This document shows positions 1 to 7,993 of a stretch of DNA of 64,000 nucleotides, one piece after another; position 1 is the first letter of the stretch, and every line of letters starts with the position of its first letter. The stretch is from NCBI GenBank assembly GCA_017428385.1, contig JAFRQX010000025.1, positions 62,001-126,000 of the forward strand. The letters are read 5' to 3'. Source of the stretch: Clostridia bacterium. GTDB lineage: Bacteria; Bacillota; Clostridia; Christensenellales; Aristaeellaceae. Made by a program: the position numbers and the translations under genes. The notes below the pieces were generated by a model. The model did not search any database, was not told the DNA's origin, and saw nothing but the letters and a program-made list of their open reading frames with translations.

Positions 1-104
1 GGCCAGTTCAGACGGGATGCCAGCTGCTCCCCTCCCCAGTCCAGGAACAGGCACAGCAGGATCTGCACGCTGAATGCCACTATGAAGACTTTTCTGTTCT
101 TCAC
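1..104 (-). CDS. N-terminus of an unknown membrane-anchored protein (partial)
   Basis: Only the first 34 or so codons are present; the rest lies beyond the left edge. A GTG start is preceded by the ribosome binding site GAGGAA. The visible peptide begins VKNRKVFIVAFSVQILLCLF, a short basic stretch followed by a hydrophobic segment, so it is a signal anchor or first membrane helix. It starts 24 bp after the stop of the solute-binding protein gene on the same strand, so the two are probably co-transcribed. In Clostridia such pairs often join a solute-binding domain to a membrane sensor or permease, but nothing here decides which. Function unknown. Confidence 0.5.
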   Translation of the reverse strand, partial: MKNRKVFIVAFSVQILLCLFLDWGGEQLASRLNW

Positions 105-128
105 CTGCGTTCCTCCTCAGCAGCCGGC

Positions 129-1052
129 TCACAGTCCCAGTTCATCGACCCGTTTCTGTGCGTCTTCAATCCACTTTAAATAAGTTCCGTTGTCCAGCAC
201 CTCATCTATCACGCCGTTTACAAAATAGATCAGCTGCAGTTCACCCTTTTTGGCAACCACCCGGTTGCCAAGATACTGTTCATCCGGTACATAATACAGG
301 CCCTCTGCCAGAATGAGACCCGATCCCTGATTGTTCCGGATATAGGTTTGTGCGGTTTCCAGATCGACGATGCCAACGTCTGCCTTTCCCTGTCTCACTG
401 CTTCATATACGGTCTGTACAGAGGAAACACGCCGGAGCTCCCGGTAGTTTCTGACGTTCTTTGCCACCAGCGCCTCCTGCAGGGAACTGCTCTGGACGAT
501 CAGGGTTTTATCTGATAAATCCTCAACGGATGTGTACAGTTCCCGGTCCGCTTCCCTGATCACAAAAGCAGTGGTTGCCGCGCTTTCGGTAAAGTAGTAC
601 CCTTTGGACATCGTATAGGCTGCTGCCCTTCTGGGTGTAAAGGCAATGGCGGAAATTGTAAGGTCCACCAGATTGTCGGTCAGCGCAGGCAGCACCTGGG
701 TATACTCCATCGGCACAATTTCCAGCTCCACACCCATCCGTAAGGCAATCAGCCGGGCCAGTTCCATATCCGCTCCAGCATACTGATCCGTTCCTGTCTT
801 TTCCGGATCAATAAACTCCTGAGGCGCGAAATATGGCTCCGTGGCCACACGAAGCACGCCTTTACGCTTGATGCGGTCCATCACACCAGTAGCGTTTTCC
901 GGAATACCATGACTGATATCCATGGAGCCATCCACGTAATTCAACTCATTTTCCAGATAAAACTCCGCAGCTGCGGAACAGAAAGGCGCGCAGAAAAACA
1001 GGGTCACCCCTGTTATCAAACTCACAATCTTACGAAAGCGCCGGCTTTTCAT
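129..1052 (-). CDS. Transporter substrate-binding domain protein (PBPb / family 3)
   Basis: A 307-residue protein with a basic N-terminus (KSRRFRK), a hydrophobic stretch at about residues 9-25 and a likely cleavage near CSAAAE, so it is exported. From about residue 63 (GVLRVATEPYFAP) to the end it matches the amino-acid-type periplasmic binding fold (PBPb), including the ADMELARLIALRMG and VDLTISAIAFTPRRA segments typical of polar amino acid receptors. No lipobox is obvious at the cleavage site. No permease or ATPase gene is visible here; the next gene downstream begins with a membrane segment, so this may be the extracytoplasmic sensor part of a signalling pair rather than an uptake component. 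Ligand unknown. Confidence 0.85.
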   Translation of the reverse strand: MKSRRFRKIVSLITGVTLFFCAPFCSAAAEFYLENELNYVDGSMDISHGIPENATGVMDRIKRKGVLRVATEPYFAPQEFIDPEKTGTDQYAGADMELARLIALRMGVELEIVPMEYTQVLPALTDNLVDLTISAIAFTPRRAAAYTMSKGYYFTESAATTAFVIREADRELYTSVEDLSDKTLIVQSSSLQEALVAKNVRNYRELRRVSSVQTVYEAVRQGKADVGIVDLETAQTYIRNNQGSGLILAEGLYYVPDEQYLGNRVVAKKGELQLIYFVNGVIDEVLDNGTYLKWIEDAQKRVDELGL

Positions 1053-1202
1053 CGTTCCTTCTCCTCTGCCGGCGCGGCCGGCTGTCCACGGAAAAGCTCA
1101 GAAAGGCAGAAAAAAAGAATACCTGTTGTATGCATTATAACAGGTATTCCTTTTCTTTACCATTGTTTTGTTTTTGGCGCGTTACATATTTTTTGTATTT
1201 TT

Positions 1203-2318
1203 TTATTCTACAGTTACATCGCCGCTGATACTCTTGGCGGAAATCTTCACTTCCGCATTCATTCCGGCGTCGGAAACCCTGGAGCAGCAGTCTCCGCTCA
1301 CGGTGGAGCACTCCGCGTGTACGCTGCGCAGGCCGCGGGGCAGATAAATCTCCACGTCACCGCTTGTACTCTTTCCTGTGATATTCTTCACCGTCGTATT
1401 TTCCACAGTAATGCTCACGTCTCCGCTGATGGCGGAACCCGTCGCGTCCAGCACGGAGCCGTTGAATTCCACATCGCCGCTCGTGCTCTTCATTTCAAGC
1501 GTCTCGAACACACCGTCCACGGTCACACTTCCGCTCATGCTGCTGATCTCGCCTTCCAGCGCGGAGCCGTGAACCTCGGCATCGCCGCTGACCGTGCTGA
1601 CAATCAGCTTCTCCGCTGTTTTTTCGGTAACCGGTTCCAGCGTCACGTCGCCGCTGGTGGAACGGACCACCATCTTCCGGGCCATAGCACAGCTGCATTC
1701 AATATCTCCGCTGCGGCTGTTCAGCTCAATTTCCTTCATTTGTCCGTCCGGTACTTCAATAAAGATCGGAGCACCGCCCTGGATGTTGGTCGCAACATTC
1801 CGGATAGCCTTTCCCACCATATTCAGGATACCGCTGATGCTGATTTCCTCACCTTCAGGAAACTGGAAGCTCGGAGCGATCTTTTCCATCTTTTTTGCTC
1901 CGGTAATCCGCACTTCGTTTCCGACCCGTTCAGCCTTCATGCCTTCAGCGTCATCGCACCAGATATGCACGGCCCCGTCCGCGGACGGGCTGACAGTGAT
2001 ATCCTGATCAGTTGTTTCCGCTTTCAGCGTATCCACGCCGGTAAACACAAACCGCTTGCCTTCCTCCGCCTCCTCGTTGTCTGAGAAGGAAGCCGGACCG
2101 GCCGTTTTCTTCGGATACTGGGCAATGACGTCTTTCATTCCCTTCAGGCTTTCAACCACCTCAGCAACCGCCTCGTCCTCACTCAGTCCGCGGCTGATCA
2201 GGTCCTGATAGTGCTCCTGGCAGTTGTTCATCAGTTCTTCATGCAATGCCTTTGTTTCATCATTTTCCACGGTTTCCTGGAACAGGATGTCCACAATCCT
2301 CTTCACTGTCTGATTCAT
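1203..2318 (-). CDS. HAAS-like domain plus DUF4097 beta-solenoid protein
   Basis: The 371-residue product has an acidic helical N-terminus (about residues 1-75, MNQTVKRIVDILFQ) resembling the HAAS domain that accompanies PadR regulators. A C-terminal region follows (about residues 95-371) with at least nine copies of a motif of the type S-x-SGDV-x-hydrophobic (STSGDVTLEP, TVSGDAEVHG, STSGDVEFNG and so on). This periodicity is characteristic of the DUF4097 family and predicts a right-handed beta solenoid. The chosen start has AGAGGGG eight bases upstream; upstream in-frame ATGs would run into the PadR gene. It lies 32 bp downstream of padR, an arrangement often seen in Firmicutes, and is probably co-regulated by PadR. 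Biochemical role unknown. Confidence 0.85.
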   Translation of the reverse strand: MNQTVKRIVDILFQETVENDETKALHEELMNNCQEHYQDLISRGLSEDEAVAEVVESLKGMKDVIAQYPKKTAGPASFSDNEEAEEGKRFVFTGVDTLKAETTDQDITVSPSADGAVHIWCDDAEGMKAERVGNEVRITGAKKMEKIAPSFQFPEGEEISISGILNMVGKAIRNVATNIQGGAPIFIEVPDGQMKEIELNSRSGDIECSCAMARKMVVRSTSGDVTLEPVTEKTAEKLIVSTVSGDAEVHGSALEGEISSMSGSVTVDGVFETLEMKSTSGDVEFNGSVLDATGSAISGDVSITVENTTVKNITGKSTSGDVEIYLPRGLRSVHAECSTVSGDCCSRVSDAGMNAEVKISAKSISGDVTVE

Positions 2319-2350
2319 TTTGTTTATCCCCTCTCTGGTATTCATTAACA

Positions 2351-2674
2351 TTATCCCAATAATGTGTCCATTACCCGCCGGGTTTCTTCCCATGCGTCTT
2401 TTTCTTCCGCGAGCTTGGCCCTTCCGGGATCTGTCAGGCTGTAATAGCGCCGTCTGGCACCGGTAGCCTCGTCTCCCCAGTAGGAACGGATATATCCGTT
2501 TTCTTCCATCCTGCGGAAAGCAGTATACAATGTTGCTTCCTTCAGCTGCACCATACCTTCACTCTTTTCCGCGATGGTGCGGCTGATACCGTAGCCGTAA
2601 CCGTCTGTGTCTGTCAGCTGCTGCATGATGATTGTATCAGTATATCCACGCAGCAGATCTGCTGAAATTGTCAT
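2351..2674 (-). CDS. PadR family transcriptional regulator
   Basis: A 107-residue PadR-type winged-helix protein. The core reads DTIIMQQLTDTDGYGYGISR, then LKEATLYTAFRRMEENGYI (recognition helix and wing) and GARRRYYSLTDPGR, all PadR hallmarks. The start at MTISADLLRG is supported by AAAGGGGGC upstream and by the promoter: a longer in-frame ATG would lie at or before the predicted transcription start. The promoter carries an inverted repeat that is a likely auto-regulatory operator. PadR proteins are mostly repressors of nearby membrane-stress or efflux genes; here the only partner in the operon is the DUF4097 protein. Confidence 0.9.
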   Translation of the reverse strand: MTISADLLRGYTDTIIMQQLTDTDGYGYGISRTIAEKSEGMVQLKEATLYTAFRRMEENGYIRSYWGDEATGARRRYYSLTDPGRAKLAEEKDAWEETRRVMDTLLG

Positions 2675-2698
2675 GGTCACTGCCCCCTTTCGAGATAG

Positions 2699-2734
2699 AT
2701 CATACACAAATATACCTCACCTGTCAAGGTATAT
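2699..2734 (-). promoter_or_regulatory. padR promoter with overlapping palindromic operator
   Basis: On the minus strand TTGACA (2727-2722) and TATGAT (2704-2699) are separated by 17 bp. An inverted repeat, ATATACCT at 2710-2717 and AGGTATAT at 2727-2734 (9-bp spacer), covers the -35 and spacer. This is where a PadR dimer would act as an autorepressor. Operator use is inference; the repeat is seen directly. Confidence 0.75.
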
Positions 2735-2877
2735 CGTAAAAAAAAGTTTTTCTTTTCACGCCCGCATGTGATAAAATGCGTTTGGTTACAGAACGATTGC
2801 ATTTTTTCCCTCATGTATGCAGGGAATTGTTACTTACGCTCGTTATATAGTGGGATGGTTCCGAAGGAGGTTTTCCC

Positions 2878-3336
2878 ATGAAGCGTTTGACTGGGATTTT
2901 ATTGATTGTTCTACTGGTCTTCTCCCTCTCTGCTGCCATGGCGCAGAGGGTGGAATGTGCCACTGGCGGTTTCTCCGTGAAACTGCCGGATCATTTTGTG
3001 GAGGAAGCAGTCTCCGGCGATCCGGATCTTTGTTTCTACTGGCATGGCAACAAGCTGACCGTTCAGGGTTATGCATCCTATCAGGGTGAAATTGCCGGCT
3101 CAGATCTTTTTGAGGTGCTGACCGGTTCTGAAACGGAATCCGGTTATGTGACCATCAACGGCATGAACATGCTCTATGCCCGCACTGAGGAGTACGGAGA
3201 CGTGATCATCTCCTACACATGGATGGATCGCGGAAACAGCGTTACGCTGGAGTTCACCTATTCTGCTGAAGAAACCTCCGTACAGAAGACCGTCACTTCC
3301 ATCATCAACTCCATCCAGTTCGACGCAGGCCACTAA
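2878..3336 (+). CDS. Small secreted protein of unknown function
   Basis: A 152-residue product with a clear signal peptide (MKRLTGILLIVLLVFSLSAA, cleavage near AMA-QR). A compact mature domain of about 130 residues is rich in aromatic and beta-prone segments and includes a WHGNKLTVQGYASY stretch. The C-terminal third (VTLEFTYSAEE..VTSIINSIQF) resembles the end of small domains that look for short-lived surface or lipoprotein folds, but I do not recognise the family. AAGGAGG sits nine bases before the ATG. The gene stands alone, divergent from padR and followed by a strong terminator. Confidence 0.8.
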   Translation: MKRLTGILLIVLLVFSLSAAMAQRVECATGGFSVKLPDHFVEEAVSGDPDLCFYWHGNKLTVQGYASYQGEIAGSDLFEVLTGSETESGYVTINGMNMLYARTEEYGDVIISYTWMDRGNSVTLEFTYSAEETSVQKTVTSIINSIQFDAGH

Positions 3337-3363
3337 GCAATGCACAATTCATAATGATACCAG

Positions 3364-3395
3364 AAATCCCGGAGAGCATACGCTCTCCGGGATTT
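3364..3395. terminator. Perfect 14-bp hairpin between convergent genes
   Basis: The arms AAATCCCGGAGAGC and GCTCTCCGGGATTT flank a 4-base loop. The A-rich 5' side and T-rich 3' side let it terminate transcription from both the secreted-protein gene and the apt operon, which converge here. Confidence 0.85.
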
Positions 3396-3412
3396 AGCAT
3401 TTAACTGATTCA

Positions 3413-3940
3413 TTATTTCCCTTCGTACACAATCAGGGATTCTACGTCATAATCTTTCAGCTTCTCGCGGCCTTTCAGGCCTGCCAGTTCCATCACAAAG
3501 ATCATTTTCACAACCTTGCCGCCCAGCTGTTCCACCAGTTTGACAGCTGCTTCTGCACTGCCGCCTGTAGCAATCAGGTCATCCACAATGACAACCTTCT
3601 GACCGGGTTTGATCGCATCCACATGGATTTCAACCTCAGCCTGGCCATACTCCAGGTCATATTTCTGGCTCACTGTCTCACGGGGCAGTTTGCCCTTTTT
3701 CCGAACCGGAATAAATCCTTTCCCGGTCAGGTATGCTACCGGCACACCAAAGATAAATCCGCGGGATTCCGGTCCCACAATCAGGTCAAAGTCCGTATCC
3801 TTTACAAGGTTTGCCAGGCCGTCCACAGCAAGCTTCAGTCCATCCGGATCCTGAATTACGGAAGTAATGTCCCTGAACATAATCCCGGGTTCGGGGAAAT
3901 CGGGGATCGTCACCACATATTCTTCCAGTTTCTTGCTCAT
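3413..3940 (-). CDS. apt: Adenine phosphoribosyltransferase
   Basis: Converts adenine plus PRPP to AMP in purine salvage; cytosolic. The 175-residue length is normal for the family. The PRPP-binding motif VVIVDDLIATGGS lies at residues 117-128 or so. The N-terminal IPDFPEPGIMFRDIT segment and the flexible-loop region (PRETVSQKYDLEYG) are diagnostic of Apt. AAAGGAG precedes the start. It is the last gene of a leftward operon after the alpha/beta hydrolase gene (56-bp gap) and ends at a bidirectional terminator. Confidence 0.97.
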   Translation of the reverse strand: MSKKLEEYVVTIPDFPEPGIMFRDITSVIQDPDGLKLAVDGLANLVKDTDFDLIVGPESRGFIFGVPVAYLTGKGFIPVRKKGKLPRETVSQKYDLEYGQAEVEIHVDAIKPGQKVVIVDDLIATGGSAEAAVKLVEQLGGKVVKMIFVMELAGLKGREKLKDYDVESLIVYEGK

Positions 3941-3996
3941 TGTCAGTATCTCCTTTCGCCGTCTCCGCGGCCTTGTGATGAAACCGCTCTCGCGGT

Positions 3997-4902
3997 TTAT
4001 TCTTTATCCATAAATTCCAGAATCCTGCGGTAAACCTCTTTCCGGTTTTTCTCATTCAGGATTTCATGCCGCATACCTTCCAGGGTAACAATTTCCAGTT
4101 CCCGGAATCCGGCTCTCCGCAGACGGTTTTCTGAATCTGCGCGCCCCTTTTCGCCTCCGGTGCATGGATCATCCTTCCCGGAGATCATCAGGATCGGCAG
4201 TTCTTTCCAGACGTCCTCATACAGTTCCGGACTGTCCATCATCCGGATCAGATGGAACAGTGCGTTATAGCTTCCCAGGGTAAAACGCGCACCACAGAGC
4301 GGATCCTCAATATAGCGACGTACATTATCCGGATTCACAGAGAGCCAGTCCTGCGGGGTCTTTGCGTCCGGTACAGCCTTTGAAAACGGCCCCAGTACCA
4401 TACCGTCCACCACTTTGGAATACCCGTCCGCGCCCTTAAAGGAAGCAATCAGATCTGTCAGCACAATGCCGGCTCCTGCCGCTCCGTTGGGATTGGGATA
4501 TCCGGAAAGGACAGCTTTGTGGAACTCCCGGCTGAACTTCTGCAGGAACACCCGGGCAATGATTGTTCCCATCGAATGACCGAACAGGATCACCGGTACG
4601 CCGGGCCATTGTACGTGAATATCATTCAGGATCGCTTCCTCATCCTCCAGCAGGCGCTGGTGGCCTTCCCGGTCCGCAATATGGGACAGCTTCGGAGCGT
4701 CCGGACCGTGGCCACGCAGGTTTGCGGTCACCACCGTATACCCGGCTTCCTGGAGATACTCCGCAAAGGACATGTACCGGTCCTGGTACTCCTCCATGCC
4801 GTGAATACATTTTACCACAGCTTTAGGGGTATCGGCTTCATAAATTCGCAGGGCAAGCGGGTAACCATCTTTTGAGGCAATCGTTTTTTCCAGATAGCTC
4901 AC
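3997..4902 (-). CDS. Alpha/beta hydrolase, monoacylglycerol-lipase-like
   Basis: A 301-residue serine hydrolase of the lysophospholipase/monoacylglycerol lipase type (Hydrolase_4). The oxyanion region (VKCIHGMEEYQDRY) is followed by the nucleophile elbow GHSMGT with Ser110. The acid is in SGKDDPCTGG and the catalytic His in GMRHEILNE near residue 280. The HGMEEYQDRY wording is typical of bacterial homologues acting on short acyl esters. No signal peptide, so cytosolic. Its ATG overlaps the stop of the preceding membrane-sensor gene by four bases (ATGA), so the two are translationally coupled. The true substrate is unknown. Confidence 0.88.
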   Translation of the reverse strand: MSYLEKTIASKDGYPLALRIYEADTPKAVVKCIHGMEEYQDRYMSFAEYLQEAGYTVVTANLRGHGPDAPKLSHIADREGHQRLLEDEEAILNDIHVQWPGVPVILFGHSMGTIIARVFLQKFSREFHKAVLSGYPNPNGAAGAGIVLTDLIASFKGADGYSKVVDGMVLGPFSKAVPDAKTPQDWLSVNPDNVRRYIEDPLCGARFTLGSYNALFHLIRMMDSPELYEDVWKELPILMISGKDDPCTGGEKGRADSENRLRRAGFRELEIVTLEGMRHEILNEKNRKEVYRRILEFMDKE

Positions 4903-5777
4903 TGGTTCTCCTCCTTGCTTCCGTTCAGTTGTTCCAGCATCTTATTGTATTTCCCGGCGAGCTTTCGGAATTCCTTTGCGCCGGTCTCAGGAATCTTTCT
5001 GCCATCCTCCGCACACTTGCCGGCTTCCATCAGCGGAATTGTACCCAGACGGGCTGTCAGCCAGATCAGCAGGATGATCACAACCGTCAGGATTGCGATC
5101 ACAATACGCACCAGCGTCAGCTCCCTGTTCAGGTCCGCTGAAGTGCTCTGCCGGGTGGCGGTCATCTGCTGGTCCAGCACTTCCAGGCTGGATCTCAGTT
5201 TATTCCGGATGCTTTCCTTGTGCTCATAGTATTCCATACCCATCACCATTTCCCGGGCAAGACTCATCTTTTCATCCGCGGAGAGCAGGGTATCTTCTTC
5301 CTTGAGTTCCACACCCCGGAGTGTATCCGGATAATCCCGGATCTCCTGGGCTTCAATAACCAGCTTCATCGCGTAGTATTCCCGGTAAGACAGGGATGTG
5401 GATTCCGCCATAGCCTCCTGCAGCTGCGTCACCAGTCCTTTTTCCGTATCCCCTTCCGACATGCTGGTGATGGATTCCTCCCGTCTGCGGGAAACAAACA
5501 CTTCTTCAAAATAATCATCCAGATATTGGGTATTTCCTTCGAGCGTAAAGCGCTGCACCATTTCCGTCAGGTAATCGGAAGCTTCCATCAGCTCATGAGC
5601 CGCCTTCTGCCGGACAGAATAATCCCCCGCCGCTTTGGACAGGGCGGAGAAAACACTGGCGGACTGATGGGTGGAGAAAACCAGGAGAAGGGAAATCACA
5701 ACAGCGCAGACTATCATCGCGATGTGAATAGCCCGCAGTGAGACGCCTTTGCCTCTGTTCAGAAGTTTCATCTTCAT
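4899..5777 (-). CDS. Two-helix membrane sensor lacking an output domain
   Basis: The 292-residue protein has a membrane helix at about residues 16-36 and another at about 222-245. Between them is a helical extracytoplasmic domain of roughly 185 residues (YSVRQKAAHELMEASDYLTEMVQRF). The C-terminal 45 cytoplasmic residues (CAEDGRKIPETGAKEFRKLAGKYNKML) look like the linker that normally precedes a GGDEF domain in clostridial diguanylate cyclases, but the protein ends there. It is therefore either a stand-alone sensor or a cyclase that has lost its output domain. It heads the hydrolase-apt operon and overlaps the hydrolase gene. Confidence 0.7.
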   Translation of the reverse strand: MKMKLLNRGKGVSLRAIHIAMIVCAVVISLLLVFSTHQSASVFSALSKAAGDYSVRQKAAHELMEASDYLTEMVQRFTLEGNTQYLDDYFEEVFVSRRREESITSMSEGDTEKGLVTQLQEAMAESTSLSYREYYAMKLVIEAQEIRDYPDTLRGVELKEEDTLLSADEKMSLAREMVMGMEYYEHKESIRNKLRSSLEVLDQQMTATRQSTSADLNRELTLVRIVIAILTVVIILLIWLTARLGTIPLMEAGKCAEDGRKIPETGAKEFRKLAGKYNKMLEQLNGSKEENQ

Positions 5778-5838
5778 TTGATGTGCCCCCGTCCTGATTG
5801 ATTAACGCTCAATTGAATTGTCAGCACGATTTGTATAC

Positions 5839-5867
5839 ATTATAGCCTATCTGATGGGATTGAACAA
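5839..5867 (-). promoter_or_regulatory. Promoter of the sensor-hydrolase-apt operon
   Basis: On the minus strand TTGTTC (5867-5862), a 17-bp spacer and a perfect TATAAT (5844-5839) lie 62 bp before the start codon. No operator-like repeat was noticed. Confidence 0.6.
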
Positions 5868-5875
5868 GGGTTGCT

Positions 5876-7273
5876 TCAGTCCTCAGGCGTTACAATGATC
5901 TTGGAGTCATGACCCATATGCGTCCAGATCCACCAGGCATTAATGCCGTTATTTTCTTCTGTGATCCGGGCATCAACCCGTACGCATCCATGACTGGCCA
6001 TGGTGCCGAGCGTCTCCATTTCCGCGCTGAAATCACGTTCGCCATTCTTCATCTCATATCCCATCTGATGGATCAGGTTCAGCCGTTCCATCCGGATGGG
6101 ATATGCATAGGTGTGTCCGTCTGTTCCAAAGCCGTCCATCCTTGTTCCCAGCAGGTAAATGCCGCTGTGGGTATCAGCTGTCCTGTCCTCCGCCGTCGTA
6201 AATCCGGTGGAAACCATGGCAGTTCCCAGCTTTTTCCCGTTCTCATAAACCGTCAGGGTTTGTTTCTTTTTATCCACCACTGCGCCGTAGCGGGTGTTCG
6301 GCCGGACCATCCGGAGTTTGCTGGTCTTCACATATCCTTCAATATAAGCGCCGTCCATCTGGCGCCATGCCCCGATTTTGGCCCATCCGTCATCATACAG
6401 TTCCAGCACTGCCAGGCCTACAGTCCGGCAGGACACGGTACCGATACACTCCTTGCCTGCCTTTGCGTTCATGATCTTCAGGCCTTTACCCTCGGGTCCG
6501 TCTCCAACAGCCACAGGTGCCATCAGTGCCTCCCAGACAGCAGCGTCATCGGACAAATTCTCCGGGATCAGGCTGCCTGTTGCCGTCAGTTCCGGTTCGG
6601 GCAGCGGTTCCGGAATCAGGGCAATCTCGGCCGTCTGCACGTATTCACTGTTGTTGGCAGCCCAGGCGGAAATGATGTATTTCCCCGGAGAACAGACTTT
6701 GTGATTCTTCCCCTTGCCATCCCAGCTGATCACCATCGGAGCACCACGGCCGCTGTATACCGTGCGGTAATGCCAAACCACTTCATCCGGTTTGTCTTTC
6801 CGCGCAATCTGTAGTTCATATGTCCCTTTGCAGGATATGGCACATTCAATTCTCAGCACAGTCTTTCCGTTTGCGTAAAAAGTCTGTGTCACCGGAAGGC
6901 AGCAGAGCACCGCCGGTTTGGGTGAATCAACCTTCTGCCTGATCTCTGCCACTTCCGTCGTAAGGTCATTACCGGCCAGCAGTGCACGCAGCGTTATGCT
7001 GCCGGGTGTCAGCGGCTCCCCGTTGTAGGACAGGGCGTTCCAGTGGATTTCCACAGTTCCGCCTTCAATCTTCAGATTTGTCACCGGGTTCTCCAGTGGA
7101 ATGGTTCCGCTGACAGCCTCAATGGTCAGCTTACCGCCATCCTCAGATGTCACCGTCAGGATGTTATCGTCAAAAGACCGGATCCGCCCGGTCTCAATGG
7201 TCACGGCGGACGTGGAAAAAGCTGCCGCAATCAGCAGCAGAATTACTGTAAATGCAGCAGCTGTTTTCCGCAT
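5876..7273 (-). CDS. L,D-transpeptidase (YkuD) with SH3-like and FlgD-like domains
   Basis: An exported 465-residue cell-wall enzyme predicted to make or remodel 3-3 peptidoglycan cross-links. It has a signal peptide (residues 1-23 or so) and a beta-rich N-terminal domain. A FlgD/Ig-like segment follows around residues 120-215 (SWDGKGKNHKVCSPGKYIISAWA), then an SH3b-like region around 255-325. The YkuD catalytic domain runs from about 330, with its His at LNLIHQMG and the signature ASHGCVRVD carrying the nucleophile Cys430. The catalytic residues are intact. It is monocistronic with its own promoter. Confidence 0.92.
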   Translation of the reverse strand: MRKTAAAFTVILLLIAAAFSTSAVTIETGRIRSFDDNILTVTSEDGGKLTIEAVSGTIPLENPVTNLKIEGGTVEIHWNALSYNGEPLTPGSITLRALLAGNDLTTEVAEIRQKVDSPKPAVLCCLPVTQTFYANGKTVLRIECAISCKGTYELQIARKDKPDEVVWHYRTVYSGRGAPMVISWDGKGKNHKVCSPGKYIISAWAANNSEYVQTAEIALIPEPLPEPELTATGSLIPENLSDDAAVWEALMAPVAVGDGPEGKGLKIMNAKAGKECIGTVSCRTVGLAVLELYDDGWAKIGAWRQMDGAYIEGYVKTSKLRMVRPNTRYGAVVDKKKQTLTVYENGKKLGTAMVSTGFTTAEDRTADTHSGIYLLGTRMDGFGTDGHTYAYPIRMERLNLIHQMGYEMKNGERDFSAEMETLGTMASHGCVRVDARITEENNGINAWWIWTHMGHDSKIIVTPED

Positions 7274-7311
7274 AGCCGTACCTCTTCTTTCATCTTGTTT
7301 AGCTATGTTTC

Positions 7312-7340
7312 ATTGTAACGTTTTGGGGTCTGTTTGTCCA
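7312..7340 (-). promoter_or_regulatory. Promoter of the L,D-transpeptidase gene
   Basis: Minus-strand TGGACA (7340-7335), 17-bp spacer, TACAAT (7317-7312), placed 39 bp upstream of the ATG. Confidence 0.5.
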
Positions 7341-7349
7341 CGTTTCCGC

Positions 7350-7991
7350 TTAAGCTTCACCGGTATACGGTTTCAGTTCCTCGAGGAACTCCCGGTAGTC
7401 TTCATCAGGCCACCGGAATGTCAGGTCCTCTTCCGAAAAATCCTCCGGCCGGTCCCGCATGAATTCCTCTCCGATGTCATAATCCATTTTCCGGAGCACT
7501 GCTTCCGCAAATTCCCTGAAGAACATCCCGATGCCGGTGATGACGTTTCCGTCTTCCACAACGCCTTTGTGTATGAAGTTTTCCCTCTCGACAAAATCAA
7601 ACGTCTCTGCCAGCTGCATAAAATACCCTGCCGTAAACTTTCTGCCTTTCAGGACGCCGGCTTTTGAAAGCAGGATCGGCGCGGATGAAATGGCGGCAAA
7701 CAGGGTGCCTGAACCGGCGCCTTCCCGGAGGAAGTCGATCAGCCTCCCGTCAAACAGTGCCGGAAGCGGATTGATGGTTCCCGGCAGGATCACACAGTCA
7801 TAGTCTGAAACTTTCACATCCGCTGTGGTCTTCGTCGGCAGGATCCGCAGGCCTTCCTCGCTTTTCACTTCACTGTTTTCACTGGCAATATAATCGATGC
7901 TTTCACCGAACCACACCGTCAGCACGGACGTCACACAGGTAATCTCCTGCAGAGAAAAATCCGGATACAGTAATACCGCGATCTTTTTCAT
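7350..7991 (-). CDS. DJ-1/PfpI family protein without the usual nucleophile Cys
   Basis: A 213-residue protein of the class I glutamine-amidotransferase-like fold (DJ-1/PfpI; FTR1/ThiJ type). It opens with IAVLLYPDFSLQEIT and has the DYDCVILPGTINP strand. At the nucleophile elbow the family usually has A-I-C; here the segment reads AAISSAPILL, so Ser102 replaces the Cys. Either Ser serves, or the protein is a non-enzymatic binding or chaperone homologue. It begins two bases after the ABC-F stop codon and so shares that gene's attenuated transcript, suggesting a role in the same stress response. Confidence 0.8.
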   Translation of the reverse strand: MKKIAVLLYPDFSLQEITCVTSVLTVWFGESIDYIASENSEVKSEEGLRILPTKTTADVKVSDYDCVILPGTINPLPALFDGRLIDFLREGAGSGTLFAAISSAPILLSKAGVLKGRKFTAGYFMQLAETFDFVERENFIHKGVVEDGNVITGIGMFFREFAEAVLRKMDYDIGEEFMRDRPEDFSEEDLTFRWPDEDYREFLEELKPYTGEA

Positions 7992-7993
7992 AA

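Noticed and set aside
909..2084. 391-codon rightward frame over the solute-binding and DUF4097 genes
   Set aside because: Spans the gap between two well-supported leftward genes and is the mirror of the repeat-rich DUF4097 coding sequence.
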